Of a stretch of 64,000 bases of DNA, positions 23,054 to 35,620 are shown in pieces. Source of the DNA: Ciona intestinalis (Eukaryota; Chordata; Ascidiacea; Phlebobranchia; Cionidae); the NCBI RefSeq assembly GCF_000224145.3, contig NC_020175.2, positions 1,428,881 to 1,492,880 of the forward strand. The letters are read 5' to 3'. The notes under the pieces were generated by a model. That model searched no databases and was not told where the DNA came from. It worked only from the letters and a program-made list of their open reading frames with translations. Each line of letters opens with the position of its first letter. Positions within the stretch are counted from its first letter, which is position 1. The position numbers and the translations under genes are program-made.

Positions 23054-24954
23054 AATCTGTCAAAATGCTAACATCGGTTTAGTACAGTTTACATCGTAAA
23101 ATCAAAAAAGGCTGTAATTTTTTGCTAAAATAAGGTTGGTACTTACTATACTCAGCACTGCAGAGATGGAATATTTAACTGCGGATTATTCAATGGCCAT
23201 TTTTGGTTGTGTTTGTATAACAGTAATGTATAACAGTAAGCATTAATTTCCTACGAATTCTTAAATAAAGCCAATTTAATAGAAAGGTATTCCAATGTTT
23301 ACATACTTTAACTTTAGCAGCACTAGCATAGCAGCAAGTAACTAAAATTTGTAGTTACCTACAAAGGGTAATGTTGTTACTTAAGTTATGAACGTAGTTT
23401 ACGCGAAGACTGACATGCACCAATATTTATTGTTGCCTTGTACATTGTAAGTCATATTGTGTTCTGTATATAATATGTTATGCAGATCAAATTCAAGGAA
23501 AGTATAGAAGTTAAAGAGATGATTTTCTATGCATAGCAACAAGGAATCGAACATGTGTTAGTTATTTCTCAGACAATAGTGTACTATAGTAGTATAATAC
23601 CATATCATGTTTATGTACCACTATTCATAGGGGTACCACTATTCATGCCTTGTCACCCCAATTTTCAAAATAATTGTGAGATAAAGTGTTTTGGCCCAAG
23701 TTTACAGATCACCACAAATTTTAACCTGCTGTTGAGTGTCTAGCCTATAGAAACAATCAGGCCCAAACCATACTCGAATCATACTATTCAATGAAGTTTG
23801 TTTATGTTTCAAGCTGTGATCGTATATGCATTTAATCACTTCACACTAGATTTTTAAAATGTGAATCCCGATGCCAATCTTAAATCACCGTTTTGTTTTG
23901 TGCAATACTAAATTTGTTGGGTATTACCATTCAAAAAATGGGTTGTACCTGTTAATTTATTCAATACATTGTTATCATACAATAACATGTTTTACTTTTT
24001 GTTAAACACAAATGAGTTTCATAGTGAACTATTTAATGCAAATTTTTGTTTACATCTGTGAGTTAAACTAGGTCACCTGGTCAAACATAATGTGGCTTTG
24101 TGATAAGCTAATTTTTATAAATGTGGACGAGACAGATATAATGCATAGAAAATAGAACTGTATTTCACACAATGCTTCTTCATTTGTTTTAGTATTCAAA
24201 ATGTGTGCAGTTAAGTAATAAATGTGCAATAAGCTAATATACATAAACATTTTATGTATTCTTTGTCAAACTTTACTATTCTCTGTCAAACTATAATGTT
24301 GCAACCCCCATTAGGGGACCCTGCGTATGTATTCTATACAAAAGGGACCAGGCGTATATTTTTTAGTTAAATTTAGGTAAAGCTTGGACTTAAAAACAAA
24401 TTTAAAGGTTTGAAAGTCTAAAACACACCAATAGTTTGTTTTCTGTTTTGAAAAAAGTCAAAAACAAGACCTAGAAGCGGGTAATTTGTAAAATTTGGGT
24501 CCCTTTTTTGGGACGTTGCCGACGTAGCGGCCGTAGCGGAAATAGTGAACTGAATATTGTAGACATAGCGAACTTGCACTAATTAAACGGACCGGTGACA
24601 TTTTAGTCATTTAATAAGCGTAATTTTTATATTATTTTGCAAAAAATGTATTAAAAGATTAATAAAAGATATTTTACACCTTCCCAGAAAAGGAAAACGC
24701 AAACAAAACTTAACAAGTTTGTTTAAACCCAAAGGGCTATTTTATATTTTTTTCTAAAGATGCTTGACAGGGTAAATGTAAGCCATTTTACGCTTGCAAC
24801 AAAACATAATTGTCTAAACACATTGAAAAGTCGGGGTGTTTGCTTGATTCTGGACTCACAATAGCAGCAGTGAGACCACTCGGTGTTTCTATGACCGATA
24901 TCATCTATCTTAATGTTTAAATTATACGTGCCCATCCATTAGAGCTTTGCTCTC
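23054..24954. other. gene-poor stretch
   Basis: No exon, RNA gene or recognised repeat could be supported. Within 24300-24560 there are repeated GGGACC/GGGTCCC and TAGCG motifs that may mark an uncharacterised repeat. Otherwise it is AT-rich sequence. Confidence 0.4.
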
Positions 24955-25166
24955 TTGTTGTTGTTGTTGTTGGTTTTTGGACGACTTTTTTCCGCACTTA
25001 CCTCAATTTTCAATTTTAGCATTTATTCTTTATTCTCTTGATTGAAATCAAATCATAATATATATTTATAAATTTTAGACTGAATTTTCAAATTTAAAAC
25101 CGCACTATGAGCGATTAATTAACGATTACTTTTCTCATGCACATTTACATAGCGGAAACACTGTCC
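24955..25166 (+). repeat. direct repeat R, copy 2 (with GTT run)
   Basis: Second copy of the repeat at 22829-23053, including the GTT tract, the block TTATTCTTTATTCTCTTG and the end CATAGCGGAAACACTGTC. The 5' flank contains TTAGAGCTTTGCTCTCTTGT, and a similar TTAGATCTGTGATCTCTTGT occurs near 25895 without the body. Confidence 0.8.
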
Positions 25167-25661
25167 CGAGTTTGGCGGGAAACGACGGCACGCGTGTTGT
25201 ATCCACACAACGATTCACGACTGAATCAAACTATTAGCATTTAAGTGGGGACGCATTAAATGCACTACTCTTATACCGTATTATCATTAATCGTAATTGA
25301 AACATTATTTTTAATTCAACATCATGTGATTAATATTAACTTCTAACATTACCTGATTATTGCGTGATTACGGTTTGTCAAAATTCATGAAAACAAACGT
25401 TTTTAAGCGACGACAATGTTAACCAGTGTAAGTTTACAATAAACACATGGTACAAGAGTTGTACAAAGCGTATTTACACATATTCTTTACCAATCACTCA
25501 ATCCTCATATGTCATAAGTTTCATTAGTTATAATACATGTATAAATACATTCTGCCTACTGCTCTGCAGTCACCAATGGCGACTAGAACCCGCTTTGTTG
25601 GTTACTTCAGATTTATTTTTGATCGAGCCTAGTCGACCGTTGTAGTAAAAGGATTTATTAA

Positions 25662-25856
25662 TATAGCAGGGTGGGGGTAGATGGGACACCTTTTCATTTT
25701 GTTTTCTCTTTTCATTTGGTAGTAAACAAAGAACATTTAATGAATTATAAAACCGTATCTTCACGACTTCCACAGACCGTTGTTAATTTTTTAAAACACG
25801 ATCAGGCTATTTGGATATTATGTGTTAAAAGTGTACCATCTTCCCCGACTCTACTA
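25662..25856. mobile_element. short MITE (about 190 bp)
   Basis: TATAGCAGGGTGGGGGTAGA at the left end and TTCCCCGACTCTACTAT at the right end form inverted termini. Interior blocks include GTAGTAAACAAAGAACATTT and CCACAGACCGTTGTTAATT. Complete copy of the short subfamily. Confidence 0.85.
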
Positions 25857-26144
25857 TCTTATGCTAATTAGTTTAAAACGTGCTCATTCATTAGATCTGT
25901 GATCTCTTGTTGGCAATTTTCTGTTATTACACCATCTATGATTACCACAGAAACAAAAAGTACAAATTCAACGGTCGGAACAAAAATATCGCGGACCGGA
26001 CTAATTGGTCAACTCTGTCCTAGATCCCAAGTCCACTGGTAGGCCTATGTCATGTTGTATGGAGAGTGGGCAAATTAGCCGCCTTAAAAATATAAAACTG
26101 TTTATTGTACTGCTACCCATGTATATATAAGCGGATATTTTGGT

Positions 26145-26307
26145 GCAGGAAGATGGGATACCTTTTACTTTACTTTTTTGTGCCATTGGGTAATAAACAA
26201 AGAATATTCAAAGAAATATAAAGCCGTTTCCTCACGAATCCCACAGACCGTTGTTGATTAGGATATTATGTGCTAAAAGTTTCCCCTTACCCCACAGAAC
26301 TATATAC
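26145..26307. mobile_element. short MITE, degenerate
   Basis: Same interior as 25662-25856 (AATAAACAAAGAATATTC, CCACAGACCGTTGTTGATT) with an internal deletion of the segment after GTTGATT. Ends GCAGGAAGATGGGATACC and CCCCACAGAACTATA. Confidence 0.75.
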
Positions 26308-26754
26308 ATTGGCTCAAAAGTTAGTTCACTTATAATGCAACAATCATCTAAAGTATAGTTTAGGCAGGGCATCTGAAGTTGATTTAATAGAAATAAATAT
26401 TCGTTGTCGCTTGTTTGTACGTCAGCTTGATTTATTTAAAACATGTAACGCAGCCATGTTGTAATAAGTGATAAAGTATTAATTATCATTTCGAACAGAA
26501 CTAGACTTCAGTTTAAAGCTTGATAAATATGTTAAGTTTGAACAGAAGAGTTTTCCGGTAATTGTGAGACATTTAAAATCTAGATTATAAATGTATTCGC
26601 TTCCTTATATTTGAGTTAAGGTATTATATTTTCGAAAGCTCTGGTTTTAAAAGTCCAACTTTAATTTTCAATATTGCTTTTTATAACGTTTGTAATTTGG
26701 AACCAAACTGAAAAGTATTTCAGTTTTTAAACAGCAGCACGGACAAACAAAATA

Positions 26755-26959
26755 GGAGGTTGGGGTATGATAGGTTATGTTTTTTACTTCAGTTTCTCGT
26801 CCCATTTGGTGGTAAACAACACATATTTACCACATTTTATATAAACTGCATTTATACGAATTTAAAACGGCCTTGTTATTGTTAGTTGTTTAAAACACGA
26901 CAGAGAAATTTCTAATAAACATCGCTGCAAATTTAGGATAATATCTTCCACTTACCAAA
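26755..26959. mobile_element. short MITE, old copy cut by assembly gap
   Basis: GGTTGGGGTATGATAGG start, then TCTCGTCCCATTTGGTGGTA and TTGTTTAAAACACGACAG. It is diverged and its right end runs towards the gap at 26960. Confidence 0.6.
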
Positions 26960-27009
26960 NNNNNNNNNNNNNNNNNNNNNNNNNNNNNNNNNNNNNNNNN
27001 NNNNNNNNN
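26960..27009. other. assembly gap (50 N)
   Basis: A run of 50 N. No gene model crosses it. The right flank starts inside a SINE head. Confidence 0.99.
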
Positions 27010-27310
27010 TAAGCGCGCCTGCCTTTAACCAATATATATAACGGTTCAAGGCTCGACGCTACCATTGTGGGCGTATGTGTCCTTAGGCAAGACACTTAAC
27101 GACAATTGCTCCAACCCAGTGGTCACTAATGGGTTGTCCAAATTTTCAGCCATACATAAAAAAAATGAAAAAAATCCCCAAAAAATAATCACCCACAAGG
27201 TAACAACGTACATGGTAACTCGTAAACTGGCACGAGGTGTTAAACCCGTGTTATAACGACTGTCGTTTTCCGGTCACGCGAGGATATAGTATGTTACATT
27301 TATTCATTCA
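27010..27310 (+). mobile_element. tRNA-derived SINE, near full length
   Basis: The head contains GGTTCAAGGCTCGACGC, a B-box-like element. The body is the clearest in the window: TGTCCTTAGGCAAGACACTT, CCAACCCAGTGGTCACTAAT, AATAATCACCCACAAGG, GGCACGAGGTGTTAAACC, CGTGTTATAACGACTGTCG. It ends in ATTTATTCATTCATTT. Confidence 0.85.
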
Positions 27311-27344
27311 TTTCAAAAATATTTAACCCAGAGTTAATACGTTC

Positions 27345-27490
27345 AAATACGTACCCAAAAAACGTTTGGTGGTTGACGACGGTTGTTTACAGAATTATAT
27401 AACCGTATCATCACGCTTCTAAAAGAGCATTGTTAATTGATAAAAACACGATTGGGAAATATATGTGCTATTAGTATCCATCTCCACATT
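27345..27490. mobile_element. short MITE, old copy
   Basis: Only the interior is recognisable (TTTGGTGGTTGACGACGG, AACCGTATCATCACGCTTC, AAAACACGATTGGGAAATAT), with a decayed right end at about 27490. Confidence 0.5.
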
Positions 27491-27499
27491 ACTAAGTTT

Positions 27500-28187
27500 A
27501 AGTCCGTTTTTTTTTCTCTTTCGACAAATGCGATGTCTTTCTGTAATTTTCCCAACTTGTGTGCTTTCTCCTGATTGCTCATTTGGTATCACGTGGTCGT
27601 AGGTCAGACCACTGCAGCCTTGAAGTCAATCGTCGCTTGTTTATAAATAGCGTGGTCTACTGAGCGTTTATCGCTAATGTGGCGCCCACAGCCAAAAGCA
27701 GTATGATGTACTATAGTAGCACTATAAGCTATATAATACAGGCTATGGTTTAAAATGGCTCCTTAAATGCAAGTGGGTCAGTTCATTGTATTTGGTTCCG
27801 CTATTACTAAATAGATAATGGCTTAATGATTTAAGAGCTATCTCGATTCGGTGTGTTATTTTTTTAGGGAAAATGGCTTTCGCCTTTTTGTTGACCATAT
27901 TTTTTTAACATAGCGCCTTTAACGACGGTCGTTTTTCTTATTTATTCCCGTATTTTTGTGTTAAAAAAATAAACTTATCTTAGTTAAAATAATCGAGGAT
28001 ACATATATAGGATAATCAATGTGTGTAAAGTGGCCCAAAAGTGCAAAGTTATTTCAAATATTTGTAATCGTAATTAACCGATTAAGTAAGGAGTTATATT
28101 CATTTCTGTATGAGTGAGGTCCTTGCTGAGAACCTGGATTTAGATCATGTCTAACTAATACGTTTTTATTTATTCACATATTTTTAG
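27500..28187. promoter_or_regulatory. upstream region of the P450 gene
   Basis: No exon recognised. A TTTTTAG splice acceptor at 28181-28187 lies 24 bp before the P450 start codon. This means either a 5' UTR intron or a spliced-leader trans-splice acceptor (trans-splicing is known in Ciona). The promoter therefore may be some distance upstream. Confidence 0.4.
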
Positions 28188-28211
28188 ATTTGCAGGAAAA
28201 TAACTCCAAAA

Positions 28212-30874
28212 ATGCTTCGAATATTTGCTTTCGCTTCACAAATCTCTATGGAAACTTTGCTGACAAGCGCAGCTATTTTGACTTGCGTTCTATTCGTAGT
28301 GTATGATACATGGTGGCGATTCTTGGGTACCAGTGGCACGCTACGGGGTCGTAATGGATTCCCTGTATTTGGGTGTTTTCCCTTACTAGGGAAGAACAAA
28401 GAACGAGTCTTTATGAATTGGTCTCGCACCAGTTATGGGCCCATCTACTACGCGCGTCTTGGCGCCTCAAGGGTCTTGGTTTTAAACGGCTACGAAGCTG
28501 TTAGAGAAGCTCTTGTCTTGAGACCACAGGCTTTTGCGGGTCGTTGTAAAACTGAGTTGATGAAGTTACTGTACGAAGGCCAGCATGGTATAATGCAGCT
28601 TGATCATGGACCTATGTGGAAAGCACAGCGTAAGTTCGGACAAAATGCTCTTGGAAGCTTAGGCATGGGAAAGCGAAGTCTTCAGGTATTTACGCATTGT
28701 GGTCATGTATATATTACCCAGTTTTCCAATGCGCAAATTCTTACATTTATTACTTATTAAGTTATATATACGCTAACTCGTAAACAGGTACGAATTGTAC
28801 GTGCAACAAAACTGCAAGCGGACACAAGGTGTATATGCAACAGAACACTGGTGTTATAGCGACTGTCGTTGCCGCCGTATGAGAATAAATAAGTTACATT
28901 CATCCACTCCACAGTCAAAAATCGTTAATGAGTTCAACTGCCTTTCTTCTACGCTCGAAGAAGAACTTTTAGCCAACGGTTCCAAGGGTGCCTATCTTGA
29001 TGAAATGCTATGGTTGTATGCGGCAAACGTTATATCCCTGCTTATATTTAACGAAAGCTTTGACCCTGATAATGAGAAGTGGTTTGGGGCAATGAGAGAG
29101 AATATCAGGTCACACACGGCAAGGTAACTTTGTTCTCGCTATATAGCCCAAAGATACGGGTTCGAAGCTGTAATATACCTATTTTGATGATATTTTTTTT
29201 AACATAATGAACCCATGCAGGTTGTCCAAGTTGTCAGCCATCCATTTACAAAAAACAAACAATAAATAAATATCCCCCTTCTCGGTAACTCGTAAGTTAC
29301 ATATACGCGGTAGCTCGTAAGCAAGCACGATATGTATAAAACAGAACACCGGTGTTATGACGACTGACGTTGCCCGGTATGTGAGGATAAACAAGTTATA
29401 CCTTTTTTTAATCAATGTTCCAGACGCGAGAGATTCCTGTACCTTCTCATGTACGTTCCATTTCTGAAGAATCTGCCGTTGGTTCGACAACAGCTCAATG
29501 TTACCATACAAGGTCGAAAAACCAAACTTGCAAAGTTCAAACAATTTGTTGAAAATCATCGACAATCACGTGACCCGGACGACCCCCGTGACTTTATAGA
29601 CTGTTACCTAAATACAATGGACAGTAAATCGGCTAACGACAGGTTGGTTGCTTGTGTTTTTATTTATTCTATATTACAGTAAGGGCACATCACATACAAA
29701 ACCCGTTGTGGTAAAGACATCTTGCTAAATCGGGTATAACTTGTACTTACATTCATAATCTTACTGTAACTTATTCTATAAGGGCGACGTTTTTTGGCGT
29801 AGCACGATTGAGAACCTATGGTGTAGTAGACTTAAAATGCTTGCGTCTGCTAATATTCTTAATAAGTGAGCTGCTATTCGCCCCTAAGCTATGATACCTG
29901 TAGTACTTAGGCCCGGTTTGACCTACTGCCCCAACTCAGTCTAAAAATATTCACACCTGCCCAATCTTTAAGAGTGCAATCATAAACTTGATTCCGTTTC
30001 ATCAGTTTCACAGAAAAACAACTCCTATATTTCATGAACGACTTGTTTATTGCTGGCACTGAGACTTCATCCAACACAAATAGTTGGGCGCTTTTGCTTC
30101 TGCTGAAAAATCCTGAAGTCATGAAAAGGTTGAGGGATGAGATTGATTCTCTTGGGAGGGAACCTACCCTGGTAAGTGGATAGATGAAAAATAGGTGAAG
30201 GAACAAATGAATGAATGTTTGTAAATTTGTGGATAACTGTATTGGATTTGTAGGGCTGACAGTTTAGATAACTCATAAGGAACCTCTGGGTTAAAGTCAA
30301 ACTTTGCACATAACACTGCAGTTATAGAATGCCAAAGTTAATAATTTTGATCTTTAACACCTTATATACGAACCAAGCTATAGCCTGCTTAAAACTGTTC
30401 CTCTCATCTCAGGAAGACGAGTATAAGATGCCATACACACGAGCTGTTATGCAGGAGATATTCCGTTACCGTCCTGCTCTACCTTGCAATATAATACCAC
30501 GTAAAACAACGACAAGCATCGAACTCAACGGTCATAGCATACCAGCTGGTATGCCTGTTATCGCCAACTTATGGTCAGTACATCATGACCCCGTGACCTG
30601 GGCCCCTGACCCTGAAACATTTCGACCTGAACGTCATCTCAACCGTGACGGAGAGTTCATGACGTCAGATCACGTGATGCCGTTCTCAGTCGGCCTGCGG
30701 TCCTGCATCGGTCGCAACTTAGCGAGAAATGAACTTTTTATTTTCCTGACTTCTATTTTAAGGAGGTTCAATTTAGAGTTCGCTGATGGTTGTTATGTCG
30801 ATGATATGACGGGTGAAAGTGGTTTGTTACTTCACCCACCACCTTATAAAGTGAAGGGTTCACTTCGGGCGTAG
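28212..30874 (+). CDS. Cytochrome P450, CYP2-clan-like
   Basis: Five exons: 28212-28685, 28915-29123, 29424-29642, 30006-30171 and 30413-30874, phases 0, 2, 2, 0, giving about 509 residues, normal for a microsomal P450. An N-terminal hydrophobic anchor ([14 protein letters not shown]) is followed by a Pro/Gly hinge ([12 protein letters not shown]), the C-helix WKAQRKF, the I-helix [10 protein letters not shown] with oxygen-activating AGTET, K-helix EIFR (ExxR), FRPERH, and the heme loop [15 protein letters not shown] with the cysteine ligand. All catalytic landmarks are present, so a working haem monooxygenase is likely. The I-helix resembles CYP2U/CYP2 proteins; substrate cannot be told. Met 13 (METLL) is an alternative start. 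SINE copies fill introns 1 and 2, the second nearly abutting the third exon. Confidence 0.95.
28762..28905 (+). mobile_element. partial SINE in P450 intron 1
   Basis: The 3' part of the family (CTAACTCGTAAACAGGTACG, ACACTGGTGTTATAGCGACT, AATAAATAAGTTACATTCAT). It ends about 10 bp before the exon 2 acceptor. Confidence 0.75.
29205..29400 (+). mobile_element. SINE in P450 intron 2
   Basis: The body starts AACCCATGCAGGTTGTCCAA and continues to ACACCGGTGTTATGACGACT and GGATAAACAAGTTATACC. The CTCGTAAG block is duplicated (about 29288 and 29310). Confidence 0.75.
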
Positions 30875-32261
30875 TTACCCAACTTTAACATATGCCCAGA
30901 GACATGACTTTTCCAATTGCAGATGCATATACGATTATTTTATTTATTTAAGCTTTTCTTCGTACACCGCTTGTATATCGCAGCTGGTTATTCAATTATT
31001 TTAATAGGTGTTTGGATTTAGATTACTATAACAAGTAAGATACAATCGGCTGTAGTTTGATTAAATTATTATTTATTTGAATATTTGCAATACATATACA
31101 CTGCTTGAATACTACTGCACACCAAGCTATATAACACCCTGCAATTATAAGATCTTGTTTATTTGTGAAACCATTTTAATTGTACAGACACCAAAAACAC
31201 TAGAAAAAAAATTGTACTTCCCTATAAATTATTAACTGTGGTCAAAATGTATAATCGGCGTACACAGATAGCCTGTACTATAAGCTAAATCTAATAATAT
31301 CAATTTTTCTGTTTACAATGATACCCGTTTCGAATTATCTTCATTAAATTTATTCCGTTACGTCACAGGTGGTTCTTGCTCAAGTACGCGCATATATTAT
31401 GGAAAAAAAAAACGGTGTCGTAATAGTATTTGCCAAAATTTACTATTAGTCTTCAAAGTCTCAATAAATTCTGGAGATTGAAATCTCGGATTTCCAAATG
31501 ATAACAATCTTAAAGTAGCAAGCAAAGGCAATTTTGATCACGCCTTTACCTTGCTGCAACACCCGAATTATAGTCGTAGATAACGACAAAGCACCTTACA
31601 GTCAGCAAAGGCGTTAATTATTAATTAGACAGGAGCCAAGTGAGGGTTCCACGATCAAGGATAGAGGTGGAAAAGATTGTCTCGTCCAAGACACAAGGAA
31701 TACAACCCAATGTAGCGAAACAACGTAAGCTTGAAGGGTTGTCCTTGTTTCTCCCCGTCTTCGACCACAGCTTTAACGACCCCCCGGGGAGCGAGGACAC
31801 AGTTTTCCGTTGATTGCTTTTGCCACTGGATCGTTAACGCATTACAGGCAGATGTAAGACTAGCGTAGTTGGATCGGCGTTGATTAAATTACTTTTTTTC
31901 GAGGGATTCGTAGTGAAAGTTGCAAATCTGAACTAAGGGAGAGAAATGTATTTGCCAGACAGAGTATTATGTACATTAAAATATAGATTTATCTTTTAAT
32001 TTGCCAGACAGATACGTTGATATATATTGCTATATACCCGGTATATTTTCGTCATTTTGCATATTTTTAAATCTTCGCTACCGTAAGCGAAAAGAAAAAT
32101 GAAATTATTGTCATTAATAAATGCTGTACATATTAGTGACGTTGGTGGCACCTATAACGAGTTTAGTTAAAGGTATAGTTTAGAATACGTAATGGTTATA
32201 ACTAGTTTTTAATCAATATGAACGATACGAACCTGTTGGTTTGTGGGAGAGTTTTACTTTA

Positions 32262-32415
32262 ATTCTTTTTTTTGTCATCTCATTTTATACTAAATAAACA
32301 ATATTTTACAGGATTGTACAACCGTATCTTCAGGACTGTAAAATAATGCTGTTAATGGGTAAACATACGACTAGGAAATATGGGATATTATGTGCTAACT
32401 GCAATCATCTTATAG
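32262..32415. mobile_element. short MITE, old copy
   Basis: Interior blocks ACCGTATCTTCAGGACTG and GATATTATGTGCTAACTG identify it. Both termini are decayed. Confidence 0.55.
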
Positions 32416-33477
32416 TTGGGTTAATGGTATATTATTCATAAAAACGTCTGGCTGTTAGTGTGAAAAAAGTAGTTTTTCAATCAGCTGGACGCTGAAGCAA
32501 AATGTAGCGTCGTAAATATCAATAATTGAAGCTAAATGTCGTAATCAGTGACATTATTTTACCACCTAACTAACATTCAGAAGATCGTAGGAGTTCTTTG
32601 AAAGAAGCCAGTGTGTGTTAAGTTGATTAATAATTTATAAGAAAGCGGAAATGTTTCTACGGGTTACACACGTCATATTCTTCACAATATATGACTCGCT
32701 ATTTTGAGGAGATAAATTCAATAATAAAATCGTTATTGTATAGACACTGCGTCGCATCCCATAGGTGTACAACTGTATATACATGGTAGGTAGGGATTTA
32801 GGGCTGAAGTCTATTTTCGCTACAACAGTCAAGACGCTGATCCGATTTCAAGATTATCCTTTTTCTTGTTCTTCTCAAATCGAAATCCACGGCGACTTTA
32901 AAGCTTAATGTTACATCCTGAGTCTTGACGCAATCATGTGCGTATACTGTGTATCATCGTGGCTGGGTGTTGCTGTATCATGCGCTGTATACACATGGTT
33001 TTGAATAATTTAACGGCCGTTGATGACACAGAGAAGAGAGCTGGGCGATTGATTCGTATATTACTGAACAGTAGTTGCGCACCGGAGATTGTAGGCGTAG
33101 TTCACGCTATCTTATGCGTGAAATTTGTGGGTTGTCAGCTAACTACGGAGGAATTAAGTCAATCAGAATCTGCAGCCAGTGTATGCTACATAGTTCTATG
33201 TAAAAATATGAACATTTTCGTTATCTCCTCAAATACAATAAAAAAAATCAAATTAATTAAAACAGCCAAAAGAAGGTAATTAACAGAACAACAACAGTCG
33301 TTAAAAATACCCTGTAAGAGTAAAAACATCGCGTCAAAGTGTTAATAAAAGCATGGTCGCCAGATCAACAAATATATTACGTATGTACAGCGTATATTAT
33401 CACTACCACACATGGTGGTATAGTTTCTCTAAAATCTCTATAGTGTTCCTCTGCCTCAAAATTGCAGATTTGGGTAA

Positions 33478-33666
33478 TACACCATGCGGGGGCAGATATA
33501 GGACACTTGTTCATTCTATTTTCTTGTTCGATTTGGTGGTAAACAAACAACGTTCAAAGTATTATGAAACCGTATGCTCAAAACTCCCATGGGTCGTTGT
33601 TAATTGTTTAAATCACGATTCGGATATTATGTGCTAAAGGTGTCCCATCTTCCCCACAGTACTATA
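33478..33666. mobile_element. short MITE
   Basis: GCGGGGGCAGATATAGGACAC at the left, GGTGTCCCATCTTCCCCACA then GTACTATA at the right, with the standard interior (GTGGTAAACAAACAACG, TCGTTGTTAATTGTTTAAAT). Confidence 0.8.
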
Positions 33667-34439
33667 CATCGTATATCGCGTGTACATCAGATGAAACCAT
33701 GTTGTTTTTTAATAAAATCTAAACCAAACTATCGTACCGGACGTCAAAACGGTAAGTTTTACAGATAAAAGATTAGGGTTATATAAAAAAAATGAGTTGA
33801 AAGCGATATGTGTGACTTTAGATTGCTATTATAAGTGACATACAGCAGACGGTAATCAAGTAAATGCTTATTTATTAATAGATTGTAATGCATCCATCCC
33901 TTGTACGTGTAACTTCAATTAAAACTTTCTTTAGTTTATCTTTAAAATAGTAAATTAATAATAATGTATCGGATATTGGTTTGTGGTAATGAGCCAGTCT
34001 TGCCTAAATATCAATGTCCCATGGCGTGACCATGATGTAAGACTTCACCCATATGAAACTTAGTAGAATGTATCTCGTTTATAATTGCTAACAAATGAGA
34101 TGCATTAGAATGTGGTCATTTTATCCGATACATCTATTATCAACATGATTTCACAGTATCCCATTGTGTTTTGGCTGCGTTTGGGCACCAGTGCTGATCT
34201 AATGTGAACGTACGCGTATTCAGATCCAAAAATCTGTCGCTTTTCCAGCGGTTTGACTGATAGTTTTACGCTGACATTTTCGTGGCATGATCCGTCCGTT
34301 ACAAACTATTAGTCTAGACCAGAGTGCTTTATCTTACTCCTAAAACGCTTTTTAACTAATTTACTTTTTTTCTCTGTTTGCATAACATTCCGAGCTTATT
34401 TGTAAATAAATAGCTAAAGTTGCAGAAAAATATTAATAT

Positions 34440-34774
34440 AAAAGAAGATTTTTTTCGTCTCGTCTTTCTGTTCATTGTAGTTGGGTAGGTTTTTTGTTGT
34501 CAAAATTTGAAGGGTTTGTTTTTAATTCAATTATTTATGTCCCGTCTTACCCCGTCTGTTTTCGAATTGGTAAAATTGCAACTGGTGTGCGAATCGATAA
34601 ACTACTTCTCGTGTGTTTTAATTTATTTTGTTGTCACTTAATAAAGGTATGATAGTATTAATTTTAGTATTGTCCCAAAGCGGTTATTATTGTCCCAAAG
34701 CGGTCATATATTTTAAGTTTAAAAATGTTGGGCAATATGTTCTTTAGGGTCCCATCTTTCTCCACTCTACTATA
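34440..34774 (+). mobile_element. right half of a long MITE-family element
   Basis: Matches the 3' third of 5030-6071 (GGTAAAATTGCAACTGGTGT, CACTTAATAAAGGTATGATA) and ends CTCCACTCTACTATA. A TTATTGTCCCAAAGCGGT unit is tandemly duplicated near 34672-34710. The left limit is uncertain. Confidence 0.65.
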
Positions 34775-35620
34775 CAGCATTACCGAGTAATAATATCCCA
34801 TTGCCAAATATATAGCATTAGTGTTTTAAATTTTGGCGACATCTATCGCGTGGGTTTTACACAATGATCGATGCTCACGGTCGATACTTTAACGCCACCA
34901 TCAAGAAGGTTTTGTCTGCGCGTTCAAACGTGATGTGCTGAGAAGTACAAGAACGTTTGTAACTCTTGTTATGCCTTGTCGCGCCCACATAGTATATTAA
35001 TTATTCATAAACTATACGATGTTACACGATGCGACAATTGAGAAATAATATGTTTCATTTTTTTATACGTGCCTGAATCTACAAACCCATATGCCATATC
35101 TGTGCCTCTTATGACCTTTTAATTGATGATTTGCGGATGTATTTTAGTACCGCCCGTCATTTTCCATTTTTCGCGCGTAGTCTCGCTATATAAAAATACG
35201 TTTTAAATGTCTCTTCGTTTACGGAAGTGAGGATAGAAGAATAGTTACAATTATAGAGAAAAACCAGCAGCTATTAAAACACGCTTACGGAGAAAAACGT
35301 ATTTGAACTTGTTTGGTAGAAAGTAGCGTGGTCGCTATACCGTGGAGACAACGAGAGCAGGCGAAAGTTTACTATCATATATTTTTGAGCAAGATAATCA
35401 GTTATAATTCACTTCAGCTTGGTTTTCTACTTTTATATAGTGAAAATAGAGTTTTTCAAATCGTTTGCACCAACATTGATGTTATGGCTGTTCTCTTCTT
35501 TCTTTACATAAAAGCTTCATATTTTATACTAACAATATTTAATTACAACCCCAAATCTGGTAATATTTATATCTACAGGTATAAGGTATAGGTTTTTATA
35601 GGGGAATACGTTACGTTACC

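Larger units (their letters stand above)
30875..35620. other. intergenic, P450 to netrin-G
   Basis: No gene recognised. It contains MITE copies (32262-32415, 33478-33666, 34440-34774) and otherwise AT-rich sequence. The open frame at 32938-33279 is discussed among rejected items. The segment around 31640-31870 is less AT-rich and contains CTTCGACCACAGCTTTAACG, but no function could be assigned. The netrin-G promoter should lie in the right part. Confidence 0.4.

Noticed and set aside
32938-33279. 113-codon open frame between P450 and netrin-G
   Set aside because: The middle looks slightly protein-like, but it is Cys/Ile-rich, ends in a Lys/Ile AT-rich tail, and has no recognisable domain or partner exon.
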